Source: a virus
Virus record (IMG/VR): IMGVR_UViG_3300000176_000008
Coordinates: 1 to 64,000 of that record
Reading direction: 5' to 3' (one strand)
DNA: 64,000 nt
In this document: in pieces, positions 14,847 to 24,400 of the stretch
Layout of the letters: each line of letters starts with the position of its first letter
Numbering within the stretch: the first letter of the stretch is position 1
Position numbers and translations under genes: made by a program
Notes under the pieces: model-generated
What the model was told of the DNA's origin: nothing
Databases searched by the model: none
The model's input: only the letters and a program-made list of their open reading frames with translations

Positions 14847-16358
14847 TTATGCTGTTAATGCAGTTCTGTATAAGGTAAATGTTAACGGTAAATTTACATA
14901 GTTATATGCTGAAAAGTACAAATTAACACTAGTTCCAGTTGTCTCCGCTGCAAAATCTCCCATTTCTCCGTTTGTTGTAACCTGTCCAAACTCTGTTGCA
15001 TATACCGTTCCTTGATTATCGATCAGCAACAAAAGCTCAATTACTTCAAAATTTGCCCCAGACCCTGTCTGCTCTCCTACTTGTATTAGGTACTTTGCAG
15101 ACCTAAATAGACTTGTAGAAAAACTATCGACGATCGTCGGCGTTGTTGTATTTATGATGACCGACGTAGAATTGGTGATTGCGTTATGAATTTGGATAGT
15201 ATGATCAACATACAGCTCGCCACTAATACTTACACCACCCTGTACAATCACCGCTCCAGTACTAGTTCCTGTTGAGGTAGCTGTAGAATTTACATATAAC
15301 CCGCCGTTTATAGTGGTATTTCCACCTATTGATGCACATCCTCCTGCATTAATAGACCCACCAATACCAACGCCGCCGGGCACTATTAAAGCACCTGTAG
15401 TAGTACTAGTCGACGACGCTGTACTGGTTATATCAAGAGATTTTACAGTGATTAACCCGCCGATATTAACACATCCGCCTATTCCAACGCCGCCTGCAAC
15501 CACCAATGATCCCGAAGTTGAGGATGCACTAGTTTGTGTAGAATACACAAAAACATTAGAAGCAGATACTTTTCCGCCGCTATAGATATCTAAACCTACT
15601 CCTATACCGCCCGCTACAGTTAACGCACCAGTAGTAGTACTGGTTGAATTTTGATTGCCGTTGATCACAGCATAGTAGCTGGTCATTGTACCACCTACGT
15701 AGACATTTCCACCTACTCCCATTCCGCCCGCAACTACTAAAGCACCTGAACTTGTACCAGTAGAACTAGCTGTACTAGAAGCATTTAATTGATTACTGAC
15801 ATTTAAATTGCCAGTGCTGGTACTAATTCCCAGTGTGCCCGCATAGCTATACCCTGCAATAAAAATAGCCTTGCCCGCTGATAACGCAGTAGGAATATTA
15901 GTATCAGCAAAATATAGAACACCTGCTTGATAATCAAATTCGTAGGAGTCGCTGTTGCCCGAACCGTCGGTAGGCAATAGTGTTCCCGATGTCTGCGGAG
16001 TTGTTGTACTAGTAGAAGCAGCATAGACTTTAATAGCATAGCTAGCACCAAATTGCGGAGGAATCCAGTTTTTAACTCCTGTGATCCAGGCTCTATTTAG
16101 AGTAGAAGTAGGATCCTCTGTAGCTTTAACAGTAGTAGAACTAGCATCGTTATAGACCATTACAAGACTACTCGATGTGACAGGGGCCACCGCAGGTAGT
16201 TCGGCTGCCTGTGCCCAAACTAAGTCTCCGCGAATTAATAAGGGACTATTAATAGCTTCGTTACTAGGGCTTTTGTTAGCCGCACAATTGGTAGTAGTTA
16301 CTCCGTAGATTAACTTCTTATACAATATGTCAACTTGTTGATTAATCGAAATAGCCAT
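14847..16358 (-). CDS. Tail fibre-like virion protein (503 aa)
   Basis: A distinct N-terminal domain (MAISINQQVDILYKKLIYGV) spans about 190 residues. It is followed by five or six copies of the STSTTTGALxVxGGxGIGG cassette (about 195-390). The C-terminal domain, starting near TIVDSFSTSLFRSAKYLIQV, is homologous to the end of the 1330-aa fibre. That domain has conserved elements S-A-K-Y-L-I-Q, E-L-L-L-I-D, V-Y-x-x-E-F-G-x-V and T-N-G-E-M-G-x-F. The gene lies 17 bases downstream of the 626-aa gene and 20 bases upstream of the 1330-aa gene, so all three are likely cotranscribed. The SD for the next gene is a clear GGAGA. A modular fibre subunit is the best inference. Confidence 0.75.
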   Translation of the reverse strand: MAISINQQVDILYKKLIYGVTTTNCAANKSPSNEAINSPLLIRGDLVWAQAAELPAVAPVTSSSLVMVYNDASSTTVKATEDPTSTLNRAWITGVKNWIPPQFGASYAIKVYAASTSTTTPQTSGTLLPTDGSGNSDSYEFDYQAGVLYFADTNIPTALSAGKAIFIAGYSYAGTLGISTSTGNLNVSNQLNASSTASSTGTSSGALVVAGGMGVGGNVYVGGTMTSYYAVINGNQNSTSTTTGALTVAGGIGVGLDIYSGGKVSASNVFVYSTQTSASSTSGSLVVAGGVGIGGCVNIGGLITVKSLDITSTASSTSTTTGALIVPGGVGIGGSINAGGCASIGGNTTINGGLYVNSTATSTGTSTGAVIVQGGVSISGELYVDHTIQIHNAITNSTSVIINTTTPTIVDSFSTSLFRSAKYLIQVGEQTGSGANFEVIELLLLIDNQGTVYATEFGQVTTNGEMGDFAAETTGTSVNLYFSAYNYVNLPLTFTLYRTALTA

Positions 16359-16375
16359 TTTATTCTGTCTCTATA

Positions 16376-18256
16376 TTAGTTAGTTGGATTAGGGAAACTT
16401 AATGCTGTTATACTGCATCCGCTGGTCATTTGGAATCGAACATATATGTAATTGTTGGTGCTATTAGAGCTAGATTCTGTACCAAACGTCACTGTAATGT
16501 TTTGTGAGCCTGAACTGTTCTTTACCATAGTGCCTGCTAGCGAACATCCTAGAGATCCATTGCCGCCAGTTCCGTCTCCGGGCACACCTGCACCTGTATA
16601 GGCAATGGTAGGAGTAATCCATCCATGCGTAGATGCTGCAGTTGTATCAAGGCTAGTACCTGGCATCGACACCCAGCAGTCTGCAATTTTACCAGTAAAA
16701 GAAATATTAAACTTACTAACACCTGCACGTTGTATTCTAAATGTTATGTATTGTGTAGCGTTTTGATTAGTAAGATTAGGGCCTGCAGGGAAATATCCTG
16801 TAGAATAATTTGTTTGATCAAACTTAATAACACCAGCAACAACAGTAGCATCAGTGGCTTGAATACTGGCATTGCTAGTCCACGCAGCAATAGCATTAGT
16901 TACTGGAGTTACTGAGCTGCCAGATAGACCCCCAACACGAACAGCATACGAACTTCCCCCTGCACCAAAGCTGCCGACAATAATGTTGTTTTCGTTAGGC
17001 ACACTGGTATCCGTGGGATTAATTGACAGCACCGTACCGCTGGGACTAAAAGATAAAGAGCCGCTATTATACCCATTGCTTGCTCTGACACTGGGCCCAG
17101 AGGAACTAGAAGCAGTTACATTAGATATAGACACTGTGGTTGTAAATGTTGCTTGACCAGAACTGACATATAAATTTCTAGCTAGAGGTGTAGACACTCC
17201 TGCTGCTGAATAATTTACACTAGCAGGACTAGCAAATACTCCTCCACTAGATCCTGTTAGGAATGTATCCGAGTTAGGATACATATCACCGCTCAATTTA
17301 TTAACAGTACCTACCATAGTCCAAACAGCGCTGCTAGTATAGTGAGGGACTCCTGAACTATAAGCAACAGCAACGGTAGAAGTTGTGAAGCTAGTTTGCG
17401 ATATCACAGGAGTTCCTGGATTACTTGCATCATAGTACCAAGTTGAAGTATTTGTATGTCCGGCTGCAGAATCTGTCATAGAAATATTGTTCCAACCACT
17501 AGACACAGTGCCCGATGCTGCGGCGGTAAAACACCACCAGAAACCTAAAGTTTTGCCGTCGATTGTGCCGTAATCGACATAATTACTGATGATTAAATTG
17601 CCAAATGTTCCCTGATTTGTCGAGGTACTAGCTAACTGTATTCCGTTGCTGCCGGTAGCGGTATTATTAACCAAAACGGCTACAGTTCCTGTATCACCGG
17701 GCCCAACATTAGGAATAGAATTAGTACTGAATGATGCCGATCTTAGATAGTTCGACACACTGGTACCAGACGAAACTTGATTACCTCCACTGGGCGTATT
17801 ATCAATTTGTGTAAATCCTGTCATACGCAAAGTGCCTGCCGGAGCAAGCCCGTTGATAGATAAACTAACTCCATTGGGGAATGCCGGAGGTTGCGGAGGA
17901 ATTAATTTGCCTAACAATTGATTCAATTGGTCGATGGCATCAGTAACATAGGTAGTTGTTAACCAAGTTGCAATCGCAGGATTATTATTTGTTAACGACC
18001 CGTCGGCGGGTATTCCTAACGGTATTTCTTCTCCAGTAATTGTAGCTGTGGTTAAAATTACAGCACCGTTAACTGTTGCTGTGCCTACTACATTTAAACT
18101 TTGAGTTTGAATACTAGTAGCAGTAACATCCGAAAAAGTTTGGGCAGCCGGTGCTGGTTGAATGGCCCAGCCGTGTCCGTTCCATACATAGGTTCTATTT
18201 GCTGTTTGATATGTTTGACCTACTGTGGGGTTGATTGGAAAGCCTAATCCTGCCAT
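16376..18256 (-). CDS. Virion adhesin-like protein (626 aa)
   Basis: The N terminus (MAGLGFPINPTVGQTYQT, then Y-V-W-N-G-H-G-W) has the P-x-N-P-T-x-G-Q module of other fibres in this block. After about residue 75 the protein differs from its neighbours: it lacks the repeated GGVGIGG cassette. Instead it has I-D-Q-L-N-Q-L-L-G-K-L-I-P-P-Q-P-P at about 110-130 and a long Ser/Thr/Asn-rich beta-type region. This resembles structural proteins of marine T4-like phages that carry a globular receptor-binding or decoration domain, but I cannot name the family with confidence. Two pairs of cysteines lie near the C terminus. The unique body between repeat-built neighbours makes it a candidate receptor-binding component. 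Confidence 0.65.
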   Translation of the reverse strand: MAGLGFPINPTVGQTYQTANRTYVWNGHGWAIQPAPAAQTFSDVTATSIQTQSLNVVGTATVNGAVILTTATITGEEIPLGIPADGSLTNNNPAIATWLTTTYVTDAIDQLNQLLGKLIPPQPPAFPNGVSLSINGLAPAGTLRMTGFTQIDNTPSGGNQVSSGTSVSNYLRSASFSTNSIPNVGPGDTGTVAVLVNNTATGSNGIQLASTSTNQGTFGNLIISNYVDYGTIDGKTLGFWWCFTAAASGTVSSGWNNISMTDSAAGHTNTSTWYYDASNPGTPVISQTSFTTSTVAVAYSSGVPHYTSSAVWTMVGTVNKLSGDMYPNSDTFLTGSSGGVFASPASVNYSAAGVSTPLARNLYVSSGQATFTTTVSISNVTASSSSGPSVRASNGYNSGSLSFSPSGTVLSINPTDTSVPNENNIIVGSFGAGGSSYAVRVGGLSGSSVTPVTNAIAAWTSNASIQATDATVVAGVIKFDQTNYSTGYFPAGPNLTNQNATQYITFRIQRAGVSKFNISFTGKIADCWVSMPGTSLDTTAASTHGWITPTIAYTGAGVPGDGTGGNGSLGCSLAGTMVKNSSGSQNITVTFGTESSSNSTNNYIYVRFQMTSGCSITALSFPNPTN

Positions 18257-18265
18257 ATTAATCTC

Positions 18266-21085
18266 TTATAAAACTGTTATTTGCAACCAATAAGCATTGC
18301 CTGCATCATTGATATATTGATATAGCGCACTACTACCTTGGTCGGCCCAGAAATCGCCAACTCTAGGAGTGACACCATCTAACACTGTATAGTCGCCTAC
18401 TAGAACTCGAGGTGTGTATAATAAATTATTTTCTTGACTATTACCTTCGTTGCTATAGATGCTGCCTGGTACATTCAACATAGATGTACCTGAGTTCCAA
18501 ATTACTGCTCCCGAACTTGTACCTGTAGTTACTACATAGGTTAAGTTTGGATCACCAATTTCTGGACTTATTCCATTGATAACATTAACTAATGGAACAT
18601 ATAATGTTGCATCACCACATCTAGGATAAACATAAGAATTTAATGCATTGGTTGCTGTGATCGAGAATGTGGCACTATTAGCTGCACTGACACTATAACC
18701 AGACACAACTGTTTGCAAAGAACCCCAGAACGGTTCACACCCATTACTAATCAATACTGTGTTTAAATTACCCGGTGCTAGGAATGTTGTATTACACGCT
18801 GCTGCTTGTAATAATAGCGAGCCTGCAGTACCTCCAGCAACATGCGTAGCTTTGTCAGCAGCACCGTAGATATGGCCGCAAACATACAAATCGCCGCTAA
18901 TACATGCGCCGCCGCCACCTACGATCTGTAATGCACCAGTACAGCCACCAAGAGCATGGATTCCTGAATTGAGAATTAATGATCCCATAGTAGCCGTTAC
19001 AAATCCAGCAGGACTGGTAATGGTTATATTATTTGCATCAGGTGATCCTATTGATACTGTACCTAGATACAAAGTTTGTCCCGAAAGATATAATGCTCCA
19101 AAGGCATGGCAAGCATTGCCTAATGTAAGTCCGGTAGTTGTTGGTATTAGTGAATTACCAAAATTGCTAAGGCCTTTAACGCATAATCCGCCGCAAACAG
19201 TTATTGACCCTGCAAAAGCATTATTTCCGCACCCTGCAACAGATATATTATTGCCAACTGTTAATCCTTTACCAATGGCAGTATTACATTGAACAGTTAA
19301 GTTAGCAGACAATCCACACAAAACATTGCCAACAAATAAATTACCGCTTACAACTGCGCCGCCGACAACTAACAATGCAGCAGCACAACATGCTCCGCAG
19401 GGATTAGCCGGAGTGCCCACCTGCCCCATTTGAACATTAGAATTAATAAATGTTTCGCCTTGGCCATTGTAATAAAATACAGCACCTAAACTTATTTGAT
19501 TACTCTGCCCATCTTGCAGCGTGTCACCGTTGATGGAAATATTATTATCACCGTGAGTGAACGATTGTGTAGCACACGGGCCAAATATGAAATTATAATT
19601 TCCGTTTTGTAAAGTTGGCGCAGCATTATTTCCTAACAGCACATTGCCAGTACCGCAAAGCAAAGACTTACCAGCACGATAACCTATTGCCACATTGCCT
19701 TGAGTATTCGGGCTTAGAGCTGTTAGAGAGCAATTACCAATAGCAACAGTATTTCCAATACAAGTAGCAACACCTAGAGCATTATTTCCTATTGCAATAG
19801 TATTAGTATTATTTGCCCCTACATCGAAACTAGCACCTAGGCCAATCTTAATGTTGCTATCTGTAGGTCCCGGAACGCCGCCAACTGTTGAAGTGCCAGC
19901 AATAATAATATTTTGTGTGCCTGTGCCGCGGCCAATAGTTATACAATTAACATGTATATCTTGTGCAGCCCAGATGCTTCCTCCAACGCCAGCGCCCCCA
20001 CCGACTACTAGTGCGCCAGTGTTAGTCGATGTGCTAGAGGCAGTGCTAAAAATTTGAGCAAGTCCGCCGATATATAAATTTTCACCTAGTCCAAGACCTC
20101 CGCCGACTACTAATGCTCCGGTGTTAGTCGATGTACTAGATGCTGTACTTAAAATTTTTCCGCTACCACCAACATTTATATTTTTACCAATACCGACGCC
20201 GCCACGGACAACAATGGCTCCAGTATCAGTTGATATAGATTGGGTGGTATTGGTTACTGTAAAGACTCTGCCAAAGGGAGCCGTGACAATAATGTTTCCA
20301 AATACAAAACTATCGGTGCCTAGAAATGCAGCACCTCCGACATTTAAACAACCGCCGATACCAACGCCGCCGGCTACTTTCAAAGCGCCGGAAGCAGTAT
20401 CAATACTAGTTGTAGTATTATTAATTGCTAGCGTAGAAGTTGTTACTGCAGTTATAATAAGGGAATTATTGATATAGCTATTTGTTCCAATGAACACAGC
20501 ACCACCAATATTAACACACAGACCAATACCTGCACCACCTGCTATAACCAATGCACCTGTAGTTGTTGAAAAACTATTGGCTGTACTATGAAGAGATAAT
20601 GTTCCACCGAGGTTTAAATTACCGCCAATACCAACACCGCCAGTAACGGTTACAGCACCAGTATTAGTTGATGTACTTTGAGAAGAACTAATAAATGTAG
20701 ATGTTCCTACTACATTTAAACTATCTCCGATGCCAGCTTTACCGCCAACATTTAAGCATCCGCTGATTCCAACACCACCACTGACTACTAATGCTCCTGT
20801 ATTAGTACCAGTAGATTGATTGCTACCTATAACAATAATAGTGCCAGTACCTGTTCCCACTAAACGAATGCTTTGATCAGGAGTATAACTATAAAGCGTA
20901 CCAGAACTAACTTGAATATTACCTAGGCTCGATTCCCAATGCGATGTTAATGTGGAATCAACTATTAAAGTATAGCCTGTGTCGACAGTAGGAGACGGCG
21001 GAATTTGAAACATTGCCTCCGGCAGATTAATATAGGTACCTGTGGTTCCTTTCTTTAATACTGATCCGCTTAATAACTTTGGCAT
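18266..21085 (-). CDS. Fibre protein with YadA-head-like segment (939 aa)
   Basis: The first ~380 residues carry eight or so GGxGIGxxLNVGG cassettes, two of them near-duplicates (FSTASSTSTNTGALVVGGG and the preceding unit). Residues about 405-500 contain short N-x-x-A-I-G-x-x-A/S-L and N-V-A-I-G-Y-R-A-G-K-S-L repeats, the pattern of the left-handed beta-roll head of trimeric autotransporter adhesins (YadA/Hep_Hag), which also occurs in phage fibres. Further cassettes and Cys-rich segments follow (VCGGLCVKG, NPCGACCAAALLVVGG). The C terminus is a V-G-D-F-W-A-D...Y-Q-Y-I-N-D-A-G-N-A-Y-W-L-Q module. No S74-type autocleavage domain was seen. A trimeric fibre role follows from the beta-roll motif; receptor and position are unknown. 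Confidence 0.77.
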   Translation of the reverse strand: MPKLLSGSVLKKGTTGTYINLPEAMFQIPPSPTVDTGYTLIVDSTLTSHWESSLGNIQVSSGTLYSYTPDQSIRLVGTGTGTIIVIGSNQSTGTNTGALVVSGGVGISGCLNVGGKAGIGDSLNVVGTSTFISSSQSTSTNTGAVTVTGGVGIGGNLNLGGTLSLHSTANSFSTTTGALVIAGGAGIGLCVNIGGAVFIGTNSYINNSLIITAVTTSTLAINNTTTSIDTASGALKVAGGVGIGGCLNVGGAAFLGTDSFVFGNIIVTAPFGRVFTVTNTTQSISTDTGAIVVRGGVGIGKNINVGGSGKILSTASSTSTNTGALVVGGGLGLGENLYIGGLAQIFSTASSTSTNTGALVVGGGAGVGGSIWAAQDIHVNCITIGRGTGTQNIIIAGTSTVGGVPGPTDSNIKIGLGASFDVGANNTNTIAIGNNALGVATCIGNTVAIGNCSLTALSPNTQGNVAIGYRAGKSLLCGTGNVLLGNNAAPTLQNGNYNFIFGPCATQSFTHGDNNISINGDTLQDGQSNQISLGAVFYYNGQGETFINSNVQMGQVGTPANPCGACCAAALLVVGGAVVSGNLFVGNVLCGLSANLTVQCNTAIGKGLTVGNNISVAGCGNNAFAGSITVCGGLCVKGLSNFGNSLIPTTTGLTLGNACHAFGALYLSGQTLYLGTVSIGSPDANNITITSPAGFVTATMGSLILNSGIHALGGCTGALQIVGGGGACISGDLYVCGHIYGAADKATHVAGGTAGSLLLQAAACNTTFLAPGNLNTVLISNGCEPFWGSLQTVVSGYSVSAANSATFSITATNALNSYVYPRCGDATLYVPLVNVINGISPEIGDPNLTYVVTTGTSSGAVIWNSGTSMLNVPGSIYSNEGNSQENNLLYTPRVLVGDYTVLDGVTPRVGDFWADQGSSALYQYINDAGNAYWLQITVL
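19550..19860 (-). repeat. A-I-G-x-x-A repeats, YadA-head type
   Basis: Tandem ~14-residue units in the 939-aa fibre: NTIAIGNNALGVAT, NTVAIGNCSLTALS, GNVAIGYRAGKSLL and GNVLLGNNA. The A-I-G core at constant spacing is the hallmark of trimeric beta-roll head domains. Confidence 0.7.
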
Positions 21086-21097
21086 TCCCGTTTCCTA

Positions 21098-21481
21098 TTA
21101 TGAATTTGCAGTTTCTAAAATACTTAACACTAATTGCATGGTGCCTGTTGAGTCTGCATAGGCTCTAATACTATCTAAACTTTCTACAATTAACTTTCCC
21201 GATATAGGAATGCCAGCATCGTTGCTAGGAACTCCATAGTGCTTGACTAATACACTATCAGTATTTCCCTGTTGCGAGCCATTACCTTGAGCATCTGGTA
21301 GAACTGGTAAATTTCTATGATGAACAAAGGTAACATAGTGAGTTGCTGTGTCTAAATTTGCAACCTGGGCCATGAGAATAATTGAAGTAACACCAATCGG
21401 CGCAGTATAAACTGTAGCTGTAGTTGTTGTTGTCAACATTGCAGTTTTAGTTTTGAATGTATTTAATGGTAGTGATGCCAT
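21098..21481 (-). CDS. Small virion protein (127 aa)
   Basis: A compact protein with mostly beta-strand-like sequence (VTSIILMAQVANLD, THYVTFVHHRNLP, KLIVESLDSIRAYAD, MQLVLSILET) and no repeats. It lies between two large fibre genes with 12-base and 9-base gaps, in the same operon. It begins MASLPLNTFKTKTAML after a clear AAGGA-type SD. Its size and composition would fit a single beta-sandwich attachment or adaptor subunit of the fibre assembly. I do not recognise the family securely, so the function is inferred only from context. Confidence 0.65.
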   Translation of the reverse strand: MASLPLNTFKTKTAMLTTTTTATVYTAPIGVTSIILMAQVANLDTATHYVTFVHHRNLPVLPDAQGNGSQQGNTDSVLVKHYGVPSNDAGIPISGKLIVESLDSIRAYADSTGTMQLVLSILETANS

Positions 21482-21490
21482 GTTATGTCC

Positions 21491-24400
21491 TTAAGATCCG
21501 CCTTCGATGGCTAGAATAAACGGTGTCATGTTTGCAAACAATGATTGTGTAAATGCTCTACCAGATATCACACCGTTGGCTTGACTGATAACTAATTCAG
21601 GACCAATGCGGAAGTCACCGTTTTGGTCTGTTGATGTAAAGAATACTTTGCCGCCGTTGAGTGCAACAGTTTCTTGTGCTTGTATAGGATCAGCAACACC
21701 GTTCTGAGGTAGTGCACCGTAGTTGCTGCCTGCTCCGACATATTCAAACAAGTATCCGCTGGCACTAATGTAACTACGTTGATAGAAGTTTACTGTTGCG
21801 CCATCGGGGAATAGGTTGTTGTCTGTTACATATTCTTCTAATTCTACAATATGATATGTGCCAGGACGACTCCAATAGCTCAATCCCGAATAGACAGCAT
21901 TATAATTTCCGCCAGACTGTAAATCATAGATAAGCTGTTGCAGAATCAGTGCAACATCACGAGCACATTTATTATACTGATAGCTACTGGTGCTGGCATT
22001 TAATGCTGTGTTATCTGCCGAAGTATCTAAAATGTAATGATAAATTTCATCACTTATAAAATTAATATTTTTTTCTATTAATACAATTGCATCTCCAGCC
22101 CCGGGCACATCAGGACCACTAGTAGTAATAGATGCTTGCGGTACTACAGCTTGTGCTGCTGTTAAATTAGCTGCCCCTACAATATTTTTTATTGTAGTAA
22201 ACTCGTTGCTAATAAAAGTTGTTGCAGATGAACCGTGGGTACGATTAGTATCTTTAACCTGTGTTGAGGTTGTTCCAGCACTAGTAGTAAATGTAGTGTT
22301 AGAAACTACAGCCGATACTAGTGTGTTCATGTAGGTCAGTACATCTAAATGTGCAGCAATTTGGCTTACTGAAGGTCCTTGGAAGTTAGGATCTGTATTT
22401 GCTGCCAAGATATTAGTACCAGGTGCATACGGCTGTGCTGCAACTTCACTGGTCAGTACAGTATAATAGGCATTACCGCTTACATACATGGTAAAATATG
22501 TAGGGTCATTAGAAGACCCACCGCTGGTTAACGCTTGATTTAATGTAATTGAATTATATTGTACATCGATTACAGTAGTACCAGTTGCAGCATATAATAC
22601 GCCATTGCTGTCTGTTTGAGAACCTAAACCGTCAGTAATATAAACGCTGTTTCCTACATAGACACCGTTTGTACTTAGGCCGGTAATAGTAACAGTACCC
22701 GTAGTAAATGTACTTGTGCTAGGTTGTGCATTTAAAAATCCCGGTAATCCTGCTTTATTGATGTAGGTTGTAGGAGGAACAATCTCCATGATCAAACTTA
22801 TATGTGGCCTATTGATTAAATCTGGTGTAAAAATTTCTACTAGACTACCCTTCGACGGCCAAAAGCCATTAGGATAATACGGATCCAACAATCCGGGACT
22901 AAAAGGATATGCACGATTAGCAGGATTATAAACAGTTCCACTAAACTTACGTGGTCCATATCCGTTAGCGACCAGCGCTAATCTACCAAAATTACTATTA
23001 CTATTTGTAATACTAACAATACCACCGTTGTCTACCTGTACAGCAGTATCGCAGAAGATGGTAAACACAGAAACTAATTGTGCATATCCATTGTTAGTAA
23101 CACGAACACCGATGCCGCCTTGTGATAATTGTGTAAATGCATCATAAACAAAAGATTGTACAGGACTGCGGGCACTAACCTGTGCACCGTCAACTAGACT
23201 TCCGCCCATACCACCAATTGGATCTACCTTGCGGCTTGCCCATGTGCTGGTATTTCCAGTTACAGAATAGCTAAGAGCATCCATATCGCTGTCTTGTAAA
23301 GGCCATCCATAGGTATTGCCAAAATACAAAGTTGCATTTGTTCCTGAACCTATTGTAGGAGTGCTCAAGCCAATTCTGTAAACGCCCGAGCTTTGTGTAG
23401 TAACACTAGTAACTGTAGTCGCAACTCTAGTATCAGCAGCATTAACACCTGTGGCAGCAAACAAACTACTACCTTCATATACTATAGGAGCGGCACTAGG
23501 ACCGTTGTTTATAATAGAGGTGATAATATCGTAATTGCGAGCAACTGCTTGTCTAGGAATATAAGCACTTCCGTACTGATAGAATGTGTTAAGTACCTGA
23601 GAACTAGTAGATCCGGGAGCTAAGGAAGCTTCGACATTACCAATAATTTCTAAAGAAATATCTCTAGCGTAAGAAATAGCGTCAGTAGTAGTTGTTATTT
23701 CGGTAGCCACAGCATTAACACCGTAGTTCCAATAAGCTAGACCTGCTTCAACACTACGTCGATTGCCACCTAGTAGTATATCTTGACTAACGGCGTCAAC
23801 AATTAATCCAACATCTCTAAAACAAGCAGTGGTGTTGTAGGTAAATGTAGGATACTTGTTGTTAATATAACTAACAACCTGATCTTGAATAAAACTACGA
23901 TTAGATTGTAGTAAAACTTCTGCACTAACATAGGCAGCATCGGGCCCAGCGCCATTATAAACATCAGGAGCAGCACTAGGGCCTGTGGTAATGATGCTGG
24001 TAATGATACCAAACAAAGCAGTTATTGAGCTAGTAGCAACACCGCCTCCAGTTAATGCTGTGTTAATAACCTGTGCAGCGGTTATTGCAGATAATCCTGT
24101 AGATGTATTTGCAATAATGTCTAAACACCATGTTAGCAGTTGATTTATTGCTGCAACAGTTTGTGTAGTTTCACCTTGAATTACACTGGTAGTACCGCGC
24201 CAGTAGGCCAGTCCGGAAGCAACACTATTTGCATTGCCACCGAAGGCAGCATCATAGGCAACATTTTCTACAATAATGCCAACATCTCTATAGCAGTAGG
24301 CAGTGTTATAAACAAAACTAGGATAGGTAGTGCTGATCCAAGCAATAATTTGTTCTTGTAGGAACTTTTTATTGGCCAATAACAATGTACGAGCATTAAA

